Source: Microlunatus phosphovorus NM-1
GTDB taxonomy: Bacteria > Actinomycetota > Actinomycetes > Propionibacteriales > Propionibacteriaceae
DNA: 64,000 nucleotides
Reading direction: 5' to 3'
NCBI RefSeq assembly: GCF_000270245.1
Contig: NC_015635.1
Coordinates: 3,038,001 to 3,102,000 of the forward strand
Part shown: in pieces, positions 18,075 to 27,612 of the stretch
How positions within the stretch are numbered: position 1 is the stretch's first letter
Layout of the letters: the number at the start of each line of letters is the position of its first letter
Made by a program: the position numbers and the translations under genes
Notes under the pieces: model-generated
What the model was told of the DNA's origin: nothing
The model's input: the letters and a program-made list of their open reading frames with translations, nothing else
Database searches by the model: none

Positions 18075-18458
18075 TCAGTCCTTCTTGGGATCGTTCCCGA
18101 ACGGGTCGATGGGCTCATTCGGCTCCGAGGGCTCGCCGTACGGGTCCTCGTGTGCTTCCTCGACGGACTCGATCGGCTCACTGAACTCATCACCCGGCTG
18201 GATGATGCGAGCGATCGCCTGCTTGAGTACGGTGAGCTCGACGCCGGGGGCGGTCGAGATGACCGCCTGCTTCTCGGCTACCGAGACGACGGTGCCGAAG
18301 ATCCCGCTGCCGAGCAGCACCTGGGTGCCCGGCTGGATCTCGGTCATCGTCTTCTGCTGCGCCTGCTGCCGCTTCTTCTGCGGCCGCAGCAGCAAGAAGT
18401 AGAAGGCGACCACCATCAAGGCGATCATCAGGATCGTGCTCAGGGGTGAACTTCCCAT
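18075..18458 (-). CDS. yajC: Preprotein translocase subunit YajC
   Basis: About 127 residues from the ATG at 18458, which puts the single membrane helix (LSTILMIALMVVAFYFLLLRP) at the N-terminus as expected; an open frame reaches 18515 and adds a basic extension that is unlikely to be real. After the helix come QKKRQQAQQ, the YajC core (IQPGTQVLLGSGIFGTVVSV) and an acidic Glu/Pro-rich tail. It is the accessory partner of SecDF in the inner membrane. GGAG lies only 2 bases before the ATG, so an upstream alternative start cannot be excluded. Confidence 0.9.
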   Translation of the reverse strand: MGSSPLSTILMIALMVVAFYFLLLRPQKKRQQAQQKTMTEIQPGTQVLLGSGIFGTVVSVAEKQAVISTAPGVELTVLKQAIARIIQPGDEFSEPIESVEEAHEDPYGEPSEPNEPIDPFGNDPKKD

Positions 18459-18638
18459 GACTCCAACAATCGGGTTCTCAGCAACGGCGACGCGGACGCG
18501 CCGACGGGTCGACACATCCGCCGACCGCCGTACTCTACCTAATCGGACGCAAGATCTTGCTTTTGACGATTCGCCGCGCCGCGCGGAGCCTGGGTCGCCG
18601 CCCGACGGGAGCGCGTACGCCGAGAAGGAGCGGCCTGC

Positions 18639-18699
18639 ATCGAAAAGGAGCAGTTACACCTCATCCGGGCCGATTTGCCTGTAACTGCGCCTTTTCGAT
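18639..18699. repeat. 61-bp near-perfect inverted repeat between ruvB and yajC
   Basis: Two 20-base arms (18639-18658 and 18680-18699) match at 19 of 20 positions when one is reverse-complemented and enclose 21 bases. Each outer arm carries an A4 or T4 run, so on either strand the transcript would have an A-run, a stem and a U-run, like a bidirectional terminator. It lies 14 bp after the ruvB stop and could end the ruvCAB message. Its symmetry and length would also fit an interspersed palindromic element; no second copy was noticed in the window. Confidence 0.7.
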
Positions 18700-18712
18700 G
18701 AAACCGGCCACC

Positions 18713-19774
18713 TCAGAACAGGCTTGGGCCGTCGACCGCGGTGCCGGCGTCGGGTGGTCGCAGTCCCAGGTGCTCCCACGCGGCGCGGGTGGCGACCCGT
18801 CCGCGGGGCGTACGCATCATGAAACCTTCGCGCACCAGGAAGGGCTCGGCCACCTCTTCCACGGTCTCGGTCTCTTCGCCCACCGAGATCGCCAGCGTCG
18901 ACAGACCGACCGGTCCGCCGCCGAATCGGCGGCACAGCGCCTCCAGCACGCCTCGGTCGAGTCGGTCGAGTCCGATGGCGTCCACCTCGAACAGCTCCAG
19001 CGCTTGCCGGGCCAGGTCGCGGGTGATCCTGCCGTCCGCGCGGACCTGGGCGAAGTCACGGACTCGGCGCAGCAGTCGGTTCGCGATTCGGGGCGTGCCA
19101 CGTGATCGCCGGGCAATCTCCGCCGCGCCGTCGTCGGACAGCTCCGCCCCGAGCACGCCGGCCGAACGGCGCACGATGTGCTCCAGCGCGGCGGCGTCGT
19201 AGAACTCCAGCTGCGCGGTGAAGCCGAATCGATCTCGCAGCGGTCCCGGCAGCAGGCCGGCCCGGGTGGTGGCACCGACCAGGGTGAAACGTGGGATCTC
19301 GATCGGGATGGCGGTGGCCCCGGGGCCCTTGCCGACGACCACGTCGACTCGGAAGTCCTCCATCGCCAGATAGAGCATCTCCTCGGCCGGCCGGGACATC
19401 CGGTGGATCTCGTCGAGGAAGAACACCTCGCCCTCGCTCAGCCCCGACAGGATCGCGGCCAGATCCCCGGCGTGTTGGATGGCCGGGCCGCTGGAGATTC
19501 GGATCGGAGCCGACATCTCGGCGGCGATGATCATCGCCAGGGTGGTCTTGCCCAGCCCGGGCGGGCCGGACAGCAGGACGTGATCCGGCACAGCACCACG
19601 TTGGCGGGCCGCAGTCAACAGCAGGCCGAGCTGCTCGCTCACCCGTGGCTGGCCACGAAACGCCGCCAACTCGTGCGGTCGCAGTGCGCTCTCGGCCGCT
19701 CGTTCGTCGGCCTGAGCGTCGGGCCGAACCAGGGCCTCCAACTCCTCGGTGGTGAGCCGTCCGGGGTCGCTCAC
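18713..19774 (-). CDS. ruvB: Holliday junction branch migration helicase RuvB
   Basis: 353 residues from a GTG at 19774. AAA+ motor with Walker [12 protein letters not shown] (about 67-77), Walker [10 protein letters not shown], sensor 1 [19 protein letters not shown] and the Arg-finger region, then a winged-helix domain at the C-terminus ([20 protein letters not shown]). It drives branch migration of Holliday junctions with RuvA. The GTGA overlap with ruvA at 19771-19774 couples translation of the two subunits. Confidence 0.97.
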   Translation of the reverse strand: MSDPGRLTTEELEALVRPDAQADERAAESALRPHELAAFRGQPRVSEQLGLLLTAARQRGAVPDHVLLSGPPGLGKTTLAMIIAAEMSAPIRISSGPAIQHAGDLAAILSGLSEGEVFFLDEIHRMSRPAEEMLYLAMEDFRVDVVVGKGPGATAIPIEIPRFTLVGATTRAGLLPGPLRDRFGFTAQLEFYDAAALEHIVRRSAGVLGAELSDDGAAEIARRSRGTPRIANRLLRRVRDFAQVRADGRITRDLARQALELFEVDAIGLDRLDRGVLEALCRRFGGGPVGLSTLAISVGEETETVEEVAEPFLVREGFMMRTPRGRVATRAAWEHLGLRPPDAGTAVDGPSLF

Positions 19775-20388
19775 CGGCGCGCCAATGCCTGCAGGGCCGC
19801 GCGCATCAGCTGCGGCACGCCGACCCCGGACTCACCGGCCAGCGGCTCCACCTCGTCGCAGGCGGCCTCCGCGTCCCGGGTCGACCAGCCGAGTCCCTGC
19901 AGACCCTGGCTGACCTGATCACGCCAACCAGCCGCGGCCGGTGCAGGACCATCGGCCGTCGGCACGGTCGGCTCACTGACCAGCCCCAAAGCGTTGATCT
20001 TGTCCTTCAGCTCGATCACCAGCCGCTGCGCACCCTTGCGCCCGATGCCTGGCACCTTGCACAGTTGCACCAGGTTCTCGGTCGCGATCGCCGAGCGCAG
20101 CTCATCGGGGCTGAGCACGGCCAGTGCCGCCTGGGCCAGTTTCGGTCCGACCCCGGTGGCGGTCTGCAAGAGCTCGAACAGCTCCCGCTCGTCGACCGTG
20201 GCGAACCCGTACAGGGTCAGGGAGTCTTCGCGGACCACCAGCGACGTGGCGATCGTGGCCGTCTCCCCTAACCGCAGTCCGGCGGTCGTGTTCGGGCTGC
20301 ACAGCGTCAGCACGCCGAGACCGCCCACCTCGATCACCACTGCCGTGGGACCGAGCTGGATCACGGTGCCTCTCAACTGGGCGATCAT
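19771..20388 (-). CDS. ruvA: Holliday junction DNA-binding protein RuvA
   Basis: 205 residues. N-terminal OB-fold ([25 protein letters not shown]), tandem helix-hairpin-helix motifs ([20 protein letters not shown] and [20 protein letters not shown]), a flexible linker and a small C-terminal three-helix domain that contacts RuvB. The tetramer holds four-way junctions in the planar form. The start overlaps the ruvC stop by 4 bases. Confidence 0.97.
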   Translation of the reverse strand: MIAQLRGTVIQLGPTAVVIEVGGLGVLTLCSPNTTAGLRLGETATIATSLVVREDSLTLYGFATVDERELFELLQTATGVGPKLAQAALAVLSPDELRSAIATENLVQLCKVPGIGRKGAQRLVIELKDKINALGLVSEPTVPTADGPAPAAAGWRDQVSQGLQGLGWSTRDAEAACDEVEPLAGESGVGVPQLMRAALQALARR

Positions 20389-20954
20389 CGGCTGCGTACC
20401 TCAGGTCGGGGCGGGCTGGCGGGAAGACTAGGACGTTGATTGCGACGCGCCCGATCGACGGCCTCCTGCAGCCGATTCTGCGCGCCGCCCCGCCAGACAT
20501 GACAGATCGCCAGCGCCAGCGCGTCGGCAGCGTCGGCAGGCTTGGGGGTGCTCTCCAGCCGCAGGATCCGGGTCACCATGCCGCCCACCTGGTCTTTGTC
20601 GGCTCGACCGGAGCCGGTGATCGCGGCCTTCACCTCGCTCGGGGTGTGCAACGCCACCGGACAGCCCCGGCGGGCGGCTGCCAGCATCGCCACCCCGGCA
20701 GCCTGGGCGGTGCCCATCACCGTCTGCACATTGTGCTGGGCGAAGACCCGCTCGACCGCGACCGCATCGGGCCGGTGCTCGGCGATCCAGGCATCGATCT
20801 CCGTCTCGATCCGCAGCAGTCGACGTGACAGGTCCAGATCGGCCGGCGTCCGGATCACACCGACGGCGACAAGGCTGGGCGGCCGGCCGGGCTGCCCGTC
20901 GACCACCCCGAGACCGCACCGGGTCAGACCGGGATCGATGCCGAGCACCCGCAT
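20385..20954 (-). CDS. ruvC: Holliday junction resolvase RuvC
   Basis: 189 residues. [19 protein letters not shown] holds the first catalytic Asp; the Glu of [11 protein letters not shown], and the Asp pair in the [13 protein letters not shown] segment, complete the RNase-H-like active site. It cleaves Holliday junctions symmetrically. GAGAGG lies 7 bases before the ATG. It heads the ruvC-ruvA-ruvB operon and has a perfect LexA-type SOS box 23 bp upstream, so damage-inducible expression is expected. Confidence 0.97.
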   Translation of the reverse strand: MRVLGIDPGLTRCGLGVVDGQPGRPPSLVAVGVIRTPADLDLSRRLLRIETEIDAWIAEHRPDAVAVERVFAQHNVQTVMGTAQAAGVAMLAAARRGCPVALHTPSEVKAAITGSGRADKDQVGGMVTRILRLESTPKPADAADALALAICHVWRGGAQNRLQEAVDRARRNQRPSLPASPPRPEVRSR

Positions 20955-20976
20955 GCAGAGACCTCTCGAATCGAAG

Positions 20977-20990
20977 CGAACAGACGTTCG
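20977..20990. promoter_or_regulatory. LexA (SOS) box upstream of ruvC
   Basis: CGAACAGACGTTCG fits the actinobacterial/Bacillus LexA consensus CGAAC-R-N-R-Y-GTTCG at every position. It lies 22 bp upstream of the ruvC ATG and just after a possible -10 (TAACGT on the minus strand, 20998-20993), overlapping the likely start of transcription. SOS control of ruvCAB is well established in related bacteria. Confidence 0.88.
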
Positions 20991-21044
20991 TACGTTACGC
21001 GAACCGCCCGCTCGAGCCTCCGACCGACACGCCAGAATCCCGGG

Positions 21045-21809
21045 TCAGCCGAGAGAGGCCATGACCTCGTCGGAGGCGTCGAAGTTGCTGTAGACGTTCT
21101 GCACGTCGTCGGAGTCCTCGAGCGCATCGATGATCTTGAACAACTTCTCGACGGTCGGGGCGTCGACCTCCTGGGTGAAGTCCGGCACGAACGACACCTC
21201 GGCGGACTCGTAGTCCAGACCAGCGGCCTGCACCGCTTCTCTGACACGGACCGTGTCGGCCGGATCGGAGATGACCTCGAAGTTGTCCCCGAGATCGTTG
21301 ACCTCTTCCGGGTCGGCGTCCAGGGTCGCCTCCAGGAGGTCGTCCTCGCTGATCGTCTTGCCACCTTCTTGGACCTTCGGCACCACGACCACGCCCTTGC
21401 GGCTGAACATCCGCTGGGTGGAGCCCACATCGGCCATGGTGCCGCCGTTGCGCGTCACCGCGACCCGGACATCGGAGGCAGACCGGTTGCGGTTGTCGGT
21501 CAGGCACTCGATCAGCAGCGCGATGCCCGCCGGGCCGTACGCCTCGTAGAACAGCGTCTGATAGTCCGCACCGCCGCCCTCGGCACCCGAGCCGCGCTTG
21601 ACCGCCCGGTCGATGTTGTCGTTGGGGACAGAGCTCTTCTTCGCCTTCTGGATGGCGTCATAGAGGGTGGGGTTGCCGGCCGGGTCTCCCCCGCCGAGCC
21701 GCGCCGCCACCTCTACGTTCTTGATCAGCTTGGCGAAGAGCTTGCCGCGGCGAGCGTCGATCACCGCCTTCTTGTGCTTGGTGGTCGCCCACTTGGAATG
21801 TCCCGACAT
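21045..21809 (-). CDS. YebC/PmpR family protein
   Basis: 254 residues beginning [22 protein letters not shown], the invariant YebC start. Other hallmarks are [39 protein letters not shown] and the acidic C-terminal domain. The open frame extends 56 codons upstream, but that part precedes the invariant start and is not coding. Family members were described as transcription regulators and more recently as factors that help ribosomes through difficult proline stretches. Placement just before ruvC is conserved across many bacteria. Confidence 0.95.
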   Translation of the reverse strand: MSGHSKWATTKHKKAVIDARRGKLFAKLIKNVEVAARLGGGDPAGNPTLYDAIQKAKKSSVPNDNIDRAVKRGSGAEGGGADYQTLFYEAYGPAGIALLIECLTDNRNRSASDVRVAVTRNGGTMADVGSTQRMFSRKGVVVVPKVQEGGKTISEDDLLEATLDADPEEVNDLGDNFEVISDPADTVRVREAVQAAGLDYESAEVSFVPDFTQEVDAPTVEKLFKIIDALEDSDDVQNVYSNFDASDEVMASLG

Positions 21810-21831
21810 GGTGAATAACCCTAGTCCTTCT

Positions 21832-22833
21832 TCAGCTACGCCAGATCCTGCGCCGCCGGGGGCGACCACCCGCCGTCGGCTCTTCGCTCTGCTGCCAGAT
21901 GCGCCGCCACCGAGCATCCGGCAGCTCCGCGCCCGATCCGCCGGCACCGCGGCTGACCTGCCACCAGGTGGTGGCATCCTCGTCGATCAGGTCCGCGACC
22001 GCCCGATGGATCCGCGCGGTGTAGACCTCACCGGACTCCGCCGGCTGGGCCGTGATCGGCGCACCGTACCTGACGGCGACCCGCGGTCGTCCCTTGCGCG
22101 GCCAGGTCGTGCCCTGCGGCATCGCGGTGAAGGCGCCCCGGATGCCGATCGGCACCACCGGCACCGAAAGCTGGGCGGCAACGCTCGCGACTTCGGGGCT
22201 GAATGGCTGCAGCACGCCGTCGCGGGTGCGGCCGCCTTCGGGGAAGACCAGCACGTTCCAACCCGATGCCAGCACGGACGCCAGCGGACTCACGTCGAAG
22301 CGGGTCTGACCGTCGCGGCTGGGCTCGGCCTCCGGCAGTTGGAACGTGTTGAACCCCAGCGCTGCCGCCCCGGCCTTCCACCAGGTGTGGAAGAAGGCGT
22401 CGGAGGTCAGCGCCACCGCGGTACGCGCGCGCCAGGCGGCCGGCAAGGTCGCGAGCACCGAACCCACGTCGAGATGCGAGGAATGGTTGGCCACCAGCAG
22501 CGTCGGGCCGCCGAGTCCCGTCAGGTTCTCGGTGCCATAGCTCTCCAGACCGACCTCGGCCTTGATCAGGGGCCGCAACACGCCCGCCTGTGCGGTGTCG
22601 CGGACCGCCACCACGAGCGGGGTACGAGCCCAGCCGGTCGGCAGCGGCGGCGCATCCTCGGCGCCCTTGACCGTGCCGATGGCGGTGTCCAGCGCGGACT
22701 TGGCCACGTCGACGGTGAGGTGCCATTGCCAGCCGCGGGCCAGGATCTGGAGGTCGCTGGCGGCCTCGGCCAGTCGTCCCGCCGGCCGACGCCGCGGGCC
22801 GGCGCCGGCCCAGGGGGCCAGCTCCCGACTCAC
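21832..22833 (-). CDS. Lysophospholipid (1-acylglycerol-3-phosphate-type) acyltransferase
   Basis: 333 residues from a GTG at 22833 that overlaps the stop of the LarA-like gene (GTGA); the longer frame to 23091 is a shadow of that gene. The acyltransferase motifs NHSSHLD (HxxxxD, about 115-121) and [10 protein letters not shown] (about 194-203), plus [16 protein letters not shown], place it in the PlsC family. An N-terminal region of about 90 residues precedes the catalytic part, and the C-terminus is strongly basic (RRRR), as expected for a peripheral membrane protein. Tight linkage to the fused acyl reductase and LarA-like genes suggests one lipid-related pathway; the acceptor lipid is unknown. 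Confidence 0.85.
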   Translation of the reverse strand: MSRELAPWAGAGPRRRPAGRLAEAASDLQILARGWQWHLTVDVAKSALDTAIGTVKGAEDAPPLPTGWARTPLVVAVRDTAQAGVLRPLIKAEVGLESYGTENLTGLGGPTLLVANHSSHLDVGSVLATLPAAWRARTAVALTSDAFFHTWWKAGAAALGFNTFQLPEAEPSRDGQTRFDVSPLASVLASGWNVLVFPEGGRTRDGVLQPFSPEVASVAAQLSVPVVPIGIRGAFTAMPQGTTWPRKGRPRVAVRYGAPITAQPAESGEVYTARIHRAVADLIDEDATTWWQVSRGAGGSGAELPDARWRRIWQQSEEPTAGGRPRRRRIWRS

Positions 22834-24365
22834 TGGACGTCCACCGCCAGCCGAGGCGGGGTGTGCAGATAGCTGATCTGCGGCGTCCGTCCGACCGTCG
22901 AGGAGACGATCTCCAGCGCATCGGCGAGCGTCGAGGCCGCCCGGAAACCGAGCCGTTCGGCGTTGGCCCGATCGGCGCCGACCCACACGACATCTGAGAG
23001 CCCCTGCGTCGCCCGGGCGATCTCGTACCAGCGATGCACCGGGTGCAGACCATGGAAGGCATGACTGGTCCGATAGAGATGGATGTACCAAGGATCGGTC
23101 GCGAACTTCTTCTCGAAGTCCGCACTGATCTGCGCCGGGTCGGTGGTGACGCTCAGCACCTCGGCGAAGAAGTCCACGTACGAAGGGTGATAGAGCGGGG
23201 AGAAGTCACTGCCCAGCGGATGGAACAAGATCACCGCTCCCCCGTCCCGAACCACCGGTGTACCGGTGTGGGAACCCAGGGTGGCAGCCAGACCGGACCA
23301 CGCCGCGACCACCGGGTTGATCGGCGAATCCACGCTGTACGGGCTCAGGCTGGGCACCCCGATGATGGCGACGTCGGCCTGACCCGGGACGCTGACCTGC
23401 TGTTGGGCCAGCGCAGCGGCACTGCTGGCAGCTCCAACAGCCGCCGGGTCGCCGCCCTGGATACCGATCGGGTGCCAGGGGGCGGCCAGCCGACCGAGGA
23501 TCCGGCGACGCAGCTTGGCCGAGGTGACCGCTGCCGTGCCACGGCGGAGGGCGAACCAGCGGGCCTGGTCCTTCACGCTCCACTCCCACTCCCGCTTGGC
23601 GAGGAAGCTGAGCGGCTCGGGAAACACGTCGGCGTCCAGCACCGCCTCGACACTGAACACCGGAATCTTGGCCGCCACCAGTTCAGCCGCCTGGGCGGTC
23701 AGTCCGGGAGCAGCGTCGGCTGCCCCGAGTCCGGCCAGCGTGCTCGCCGCGCCGAGACCGGTGAGCACCCCGGCCGCGCCGTTGCCGCCGCGCGAGTTGA
23801 CCAGCCGGACATGCACAACGAGATCGGAGTCGACGACCCGTTGGTTCAGCGCGACGCTGAGCTCTCCGACGGTGCCGATCTCGGCCAGCGCCTCGGTGTC
23901 CTCGGCGTCATGGTTGGTCAGCAGCCCATCGGCGAGGAAGGAGCGCAGCACCCGTTCGCCGACCAGCTGGCGCAGCTCGGCGACACTCTGCCGGCGGTTC
24001 AGACCGATGGCGGCGATCAGCGCGACATCGTCCACACCGGCAGCGGCTGCCCGGCTGAGCACGGCTTCGATGATCTTGGCCCGGAGGTCGGGCGCCGTCA
24101 TGGCCGGCACCGGGGTGGTGTTGTCACCGAAGGTGATGGTCAGCCGCATACCGGGACGCAGCCGAGCGCTCAGCGGTTCGGAGCCAACCGGGTTGTCGAG
24201 TGCGGCGGCGATCGCCTCGGCGACCGGGACGGCAGGCAGCGAGTCGGCCGGGTAGATCACCCGGGCACCGAGCGGCAGCCGCTCCAGCCGGAAGGTGTCG
24301 CCGGAAGCGACCAGGACCGGTGGGGTCCGTTCATCGACGTCGAGGACGAATCCGGGGCGGGCCAT
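22830..24365 (-). CDS. Divergent LarA-like protein (lactate racemase / DUF2088 family)
   Basis: 511 residues. The order of motifs follows nickel-dependent lactate racemase LarA: FGDNTTPVPAM (about 78-88; family form DHTRPxP), IAAIGLNRRQSVAEL (about 115-130; family form GxHRxxT), then TNHDAEDTE (about 148-156), with a long C-terminal domain. From memory of the L. plantarum enzyme, nickel-pincer binding uses His108, His174, Lys184 and His200. Here the first two positions are Asn, the lysine segment has none, and only the last His is kept. The protein is therefore unlikely to be a nickel racemase of the known kind. It lies between a fused acyl reductase and an acyltransferase. No larB, larC or larE is nearby. 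Confidence 0.75.
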   Translation of the reverse strand: MARPGFVLDVDERTPPVLVASGDTFRLERLPLGARVIYPADSLPAVPVAEAIAAALDNPVGSEPLSARLRPGMRLTITFGDNTTPVPAMTAPDLRAKIIEAVLSRAAAAGVDDVALIAAIGLNRRQSVAELRQLVGERVLRSFLADGLLTNHDAEDTEALAEIGTVGELSVALNQRVVDSDLVVHVRLVNSRGGNGAAGVLTGLGAASTLAGLGAADAAPGLTAQAAELVAAKIPVFSVEAVLDADVFPEPLSFLAKREWEWSVKDQARWFALRRGTAAVTSAKLRRRILGRLAAPWHPIGIQGGDPAAVGAASSAAALAQQQVSVPGQADVAIIGVPSLSPYSVDSPINPVVAAWSGLAATLGSHTGTPVVRDGGAVILFHPLGSDFSPLYHPSYVDFFAEVLSVTTDPAQISADFEKKFATDPWYIHLYRTSHAFHGLHPVHRWYEIARATQGLSDVVWVGADRANAERLGFRAASTLADALEIVSSTVGRTPQISYLHTPPRLAVDVQ

Positions 24366-24430
24366 CTAGCGTGCTCCTGTCGCTGGCTTTGAATGTTGCG
24401 GGGTTGCCGGGATCATCGTGCCTGCGTCTG

Positions 24431-26794
24431 TCATCGAGGTAGGGCCCAGCGTGGTGTCGTAGGAGCGATCTTCCACTCCACCGTTGTCCATTGGTTGGCC
24501 GCCGCGGCCCGCATCAACGCGATGTCCGGGCTGACCGCAACTGCGTTCCCGACCGCGGACAGCATCGGCAGGTCGGAGTGGGAATCCGCGTAGGCGAAGC
24601 TGCGACTCAGGTCGATGTCGTGCAGCGCGGCGTAGTGGGTGAGCCAGGCGGCCCGGGACTCCCCGACCAGCGGCGGACCGGTCAGGAAACCGGTGCAGCG
24701 GCCCTGATCGTCGGTCGCCAGGTCGGCGGCCACCACCACGTCGAAGAGCGGATGGAGCGGCCTGGTCAGCGGCCGGACCACGCCGGTGATCAACACCGTG
24801 GTGTGGCCGGCGGCCCGGTGCTCCCGGATCCGGCGGCCGGCATCCGGCGACAGCCGGCTGAGGATGGTCGGTGCAAGCTGGGTATCGACGAACTCCTCGA
24901 GCGCCTCCAGGTCGGCACCGGCGTACCGGCGGTAGACCGCGCGCAGGAAGGTGCCCCGGTCGCGCCGCTCGGCGCGCAGGTAGGCGGGCAGCCGCTGCAG
25001 CACCTGGCCGAGCTCAGCGACCTGGCGTGGCGTCGACATCTCCGGCAGCCGAGCCCACAGGTACTGCTCGATCACGTTGGTGGACATGATGGTGCCGTCC
25101 AGGTCGAAGACCGCGAGGGCACTGGCGCCGGCCTTGTTCTTGCTCAGATCCTTCATCGTGGTCGGCCGGTTACCACGCCGCCGGCGCAGCGCATCCATCC
25201 GGCGGACCGTGGTGGTGATGGACGGGCAGTGCACGTCCTTGATGTAGGTGTCCCAGTCGTAGACCGCGGTGTCGAAAGCGAAGATCGGCTGGTCGTCGGG
25301 ATGCAGCGACTCGGTCAGTGCCAAGGTGTTGTCGTCGACGAAGTGCAGCTCGGACTGGGCGTACTCGTTGTAGAGCGACAGATACCGACGCAGGAAGTCG
25401 AGTCGCCCGCGGGTCCGGTCCAGGTCCAGCGCGAGCTTGCGGGTCCGTGCCGAGCGCGGAGCCTTGTCCAGCAGCCGATCGGCCAGCTTGTGGGCACGCT
25501 CGGAGGTGGACAGCAGTCGCTCCACCGACGCCGCCCCCGGAAAGTGCCACTGCGGCAGCTTGGCGGCCCCTCGCGGGCCACCCTCCAGCGGGTGCTCCAG
25601 GAAATACTCCCGGATCCGCTCGTACAGGCCTTGGAAGGTCAGCGGGTTCCGGGCACCGGAGTTGACGTGATAGAACTCCGGCTCGCCGATCCTGGGATGA
25701 GTGGCACAGACGGCCAGGATCGCGTTGACCACGTGATCACAGGGCACGATGTCCACCACTGCGTCCGGCGAAGCCGGGAACTCGGGCAGCTCGCCCCGCC
25801 CGTACGCCAGGATCAGTGGCTCGGCCATCTTGAAGCCCTCGATCCACCCCGGGTACGGGTGCAGCCAGGAGGACTCGACGATGGCCGGCCGGACCACCGA
25901 CACCTCGATGTTGGCGCCGACCTCGGCGACCACCCGCTCGCCCAGCGCCTTGGTGAAGGTGTAGACGTCGGTCCAACCCAACGACCGGGCACGCTCGGTG
26001 CCGGCCTTGACCAGCTCGGCCTGCACCCATTCCTGGCGCCGCCGCTCGGTGTCGGCGGCCGTGGTCAGATAGCCGGCCTGCCGATGCTCGCGCTCGGCCT
26101 GCTTGCGCAGCTTCGTGAGCTGCTCGGAGGTTCGCGACTCGGCCTCGATCAGATCCCGCATCGCCAGCCCGGCCTTGGTCTCGGCCTCGTAGTCGATCGA
26201 GTGAACGTGCGGCGCCTCGGGAATCGCCCCGCGCCGACGACCGGCGGTGTACGCGGTCGAGATGTGCACGTAGTGCGGGACCTTGACCAGATTGCCCGAG
26301 TCGTCGGAGCAGGCTTCGATCATCCGATCCATCAGCGCCTGGGTGCCGACCACGTTGGTGGTGAAGGCCTGGTCGATGGGTGGGTCGAAGGAGACGTCGC
26401 CGGCGCAGTGCACCACGACGTCGATGTCGTTCGGCAGTGGCGGCACGTTCGGCAGATCGCCCTCGATCACGTCGATCCGGCTGTCCAGCAGCGCCTCGGG
26501 ACCGCCGGCCGCCTCCCGCGCAGAACGGAAGATCTCCTTCTTGACCACGGTGATCATCCGGTCCCGGGCACCGGCAGATCGCTTGCGACGCACCAGGACG
26601 GCCGGCGTGGTGTCGGGCAGGTCGGTGAGGATCTTCCACAGCAACTGCTCCCCGATGAAGCCGGTGACACCGGTCATCAGGATCTTCTTGCCGGCCAGCA
26701 GATCGCGCAGCCGCCCGTCGAGCAGCGGTCGGTCGGAGCGCTGCTGTGCGGCCACACTGCGCCGGAACGTGTCAGCCGGGGACACAACACTCAT
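24431..26794 (-). CDS. Fusion of fatty acyl-CoA reductase-like SDR and HAD-IB hydrolase
   Basis: 787 residues with two enzymes. Residues about 38-500: an extended SDR of the thioester/fatty-acyl-CoA reductase (male-sterility) type with NAD(P) motif [36 protein letters not shown] and the catalytic YTFTK pair (near 276-280). Residues about 555-787: a HAD-IB hydrolase with motif [12 protein letters not shown], motif II LITGVV and the acidic motif [11 protein letters not shown]. Similar fusions occur in Actinobacteria; a plausible role is reduction of an acyl thioester and dephosphorylation of a phospholipid intermediate, but the product is not known. It overlaps priA by 4 bases (ATGA) and precedes the LarA-like gene by 65 bp. 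Confidence 0.85.
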   Translation of the reverse strand: MSVVSPADTFRRSVAAQQRSDRPLLDGRLRDLLAGKKILMTGVTGFIGEQLLWKILTDLPDTTPAVLVRRKRSAGARDRMITVVKKEIFRSAREAAGGPEALLDSRIDVIEGDLPNVPPLPNDIDVVVHCAGDVSFDPPIDQAFTTNVVGTQALMDRMIEACSDDSGNLVKVPHYVHISTAYTAGRRRGAIPEAPHVHSIDYEAETKAGLAMRDLIEAESRTSEQLTKLRKQAEREHRQAGYLTTAADTERRRQEWVQAELVKAGTERARSLGWTDVYTFTKALGERVVAEVGANIEVSVVRPAIVESSWLHPYPGWIEGFKMAEPLILAYGRGELPEFPASPDAVVDIVPCDHVVNAILAVCATHPRIGEPEFYHVNSGARNPLTFQGLYERIREYFLEHPLEGGPRGAAKLPQWHFPGAASVERLLSTSERAHKLADRLLDKAPRSARTRKLALDLDRTRGRLDFLRRYLSLYNEYAQSELHFVDDNTLALTESLHPDDQPIFAFDTAVYDWDTYIKDVHCPSITTTVRRMDALRRRRGNRPTTMKDLSKNKAGASALAVFDLDGTIMSTNVIEQYLWARLPEMSTPRQVAELGQVLQRLPAYLRAERRDRGTFLRAVYRRYAGADLEALEEFVDTQLAPTILSRLSPDAGRRIREHRAAGHTTVLITGVVRPLTRPLHPLFDVVVAADLATDDQGRCTGFLTGPPLVGESRAAWLTHYAALHDIDLSRSFAYADSHSDLPMLSAVGNAVAVSPDIALMRAAAANQWTTVEWKIAPTTPRWALPR

Positions 26795-27555
26795 CGTGAA
26801 CTGGCCTCCCTGGCTGAACTCGCGGCGAGCTCGAGCGCATCGGTCAAGGTGAAGTTGCCGACGTACAGTGCCGTACCGATGATGGCGCCCTCAACGCCCT
26901 CGTCGACCAGCGCTGCAAGCGCGGCGATGTCGCTGAGGGACGATATCCCACCACTGGCCACAACCGGCGCATTCGTGCGGGCACAGACCTGCCGCAACAA
27001 CGTGGTGTTGGGTCCGGAGAGCATGCCGTCGGAGGCGACATCGGTGACCACATAGCGGGCACACCCGGCCGCGTCGAGCCGGTCGAGGGTCTCCCAGAGA
27101 TCGCCGCCCTCCCGGGTCCAGCCGCGGGCTGCGAGCCGGGAGCCGCGGACGTCGAGCCCGATGGCGACCCGCTCGCCATACGCCGCGATCACCTCGGCGC
27201 ACCACTCCGGCCGCTCCAAGGCGGCGGTGCCGATGTTGACTCGGGTGCAGCCGGTCGCCAGGGCCCGCTCCAGCGAGGCGTCGTCGCGGATCCCGCCGGA
27301 CAACTCCACCTGCAGGTCCATCGCGGCGGTGACCTCGGCGATGACCTCGGCGTTGCTGCCGCGACCGAAGGCCGCGTCGAGGTCCACCAGGTGAATCCAC
27401 TCCGCGCCGGCGTCCTGCCAGCGCCGGGCAGCGGCCCGCGGGTCGCCGAACACCCGCTCCGAACCGGCCACCCCCTGCACCAGTTGGACGGCCTGTCCGC
27501 CGGCCACATCCACCGCCGGGAGCAACTGCAACCGGTCTCCACCACGTGCGTTCAC
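26791..27555 (-). CDS. priA: Phosphoribosyl isomerase A (HisA/PriA)
   Basis: 254 residues; a (beta/alpha)8 barrel with catalytic Asp residues in [10 protein letters not shown] (near 15) and [11 protein letters not shown] (near 175) and the phosphate-binding [15 protein letters not shown]. In Actinobacteria this protein usually serves both histidine (HisA) and tryptophan (TrpF) synthesis, hence PriA. It stands apart from hisH, hisB and hisC, which lie 5.9 kb upstream on the same strand, and hisF does not follow it. Its stop overlaps the reductase-HAD gene. Dual substrate use is a family expectation; no trpF is in view to test it. Confidence 0.93.
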   Translation of the reverse strand: MNARGGDRLQLLPAVDVAGGQAVQLVQGVAGSERVFGDPRAAARRWQDAGAEWIHLVDLDAAFGRGSNAEVIAEVTAAMDLQVELSGGIRDDASLERALATGCTRVNIGTAALERPEWCAEVIAAYGERVAIGLDVRGSRLAARGWTREGGDLWETLDRLDAAGCARYVVTDVASDGMLSGPNTTLLRQVCARTNAPVVASGGISSLSDIAALAALVDEGVEGAIIGTALYVGNFTLTDALELAASSAREASSR

Positions 27556-27612
27556 GCGGAAGACCCTATCGCCGGACGGCGACAGTTCCGATTTCTCGCG
27601 AAACCCTGGCGT

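Noticed and set aside
24491-27055. 854-codon plus-strand frame
   Set aside because: Antisense to the acyl reductase-HAD gene and priA, whose catalytic motifs are intact.
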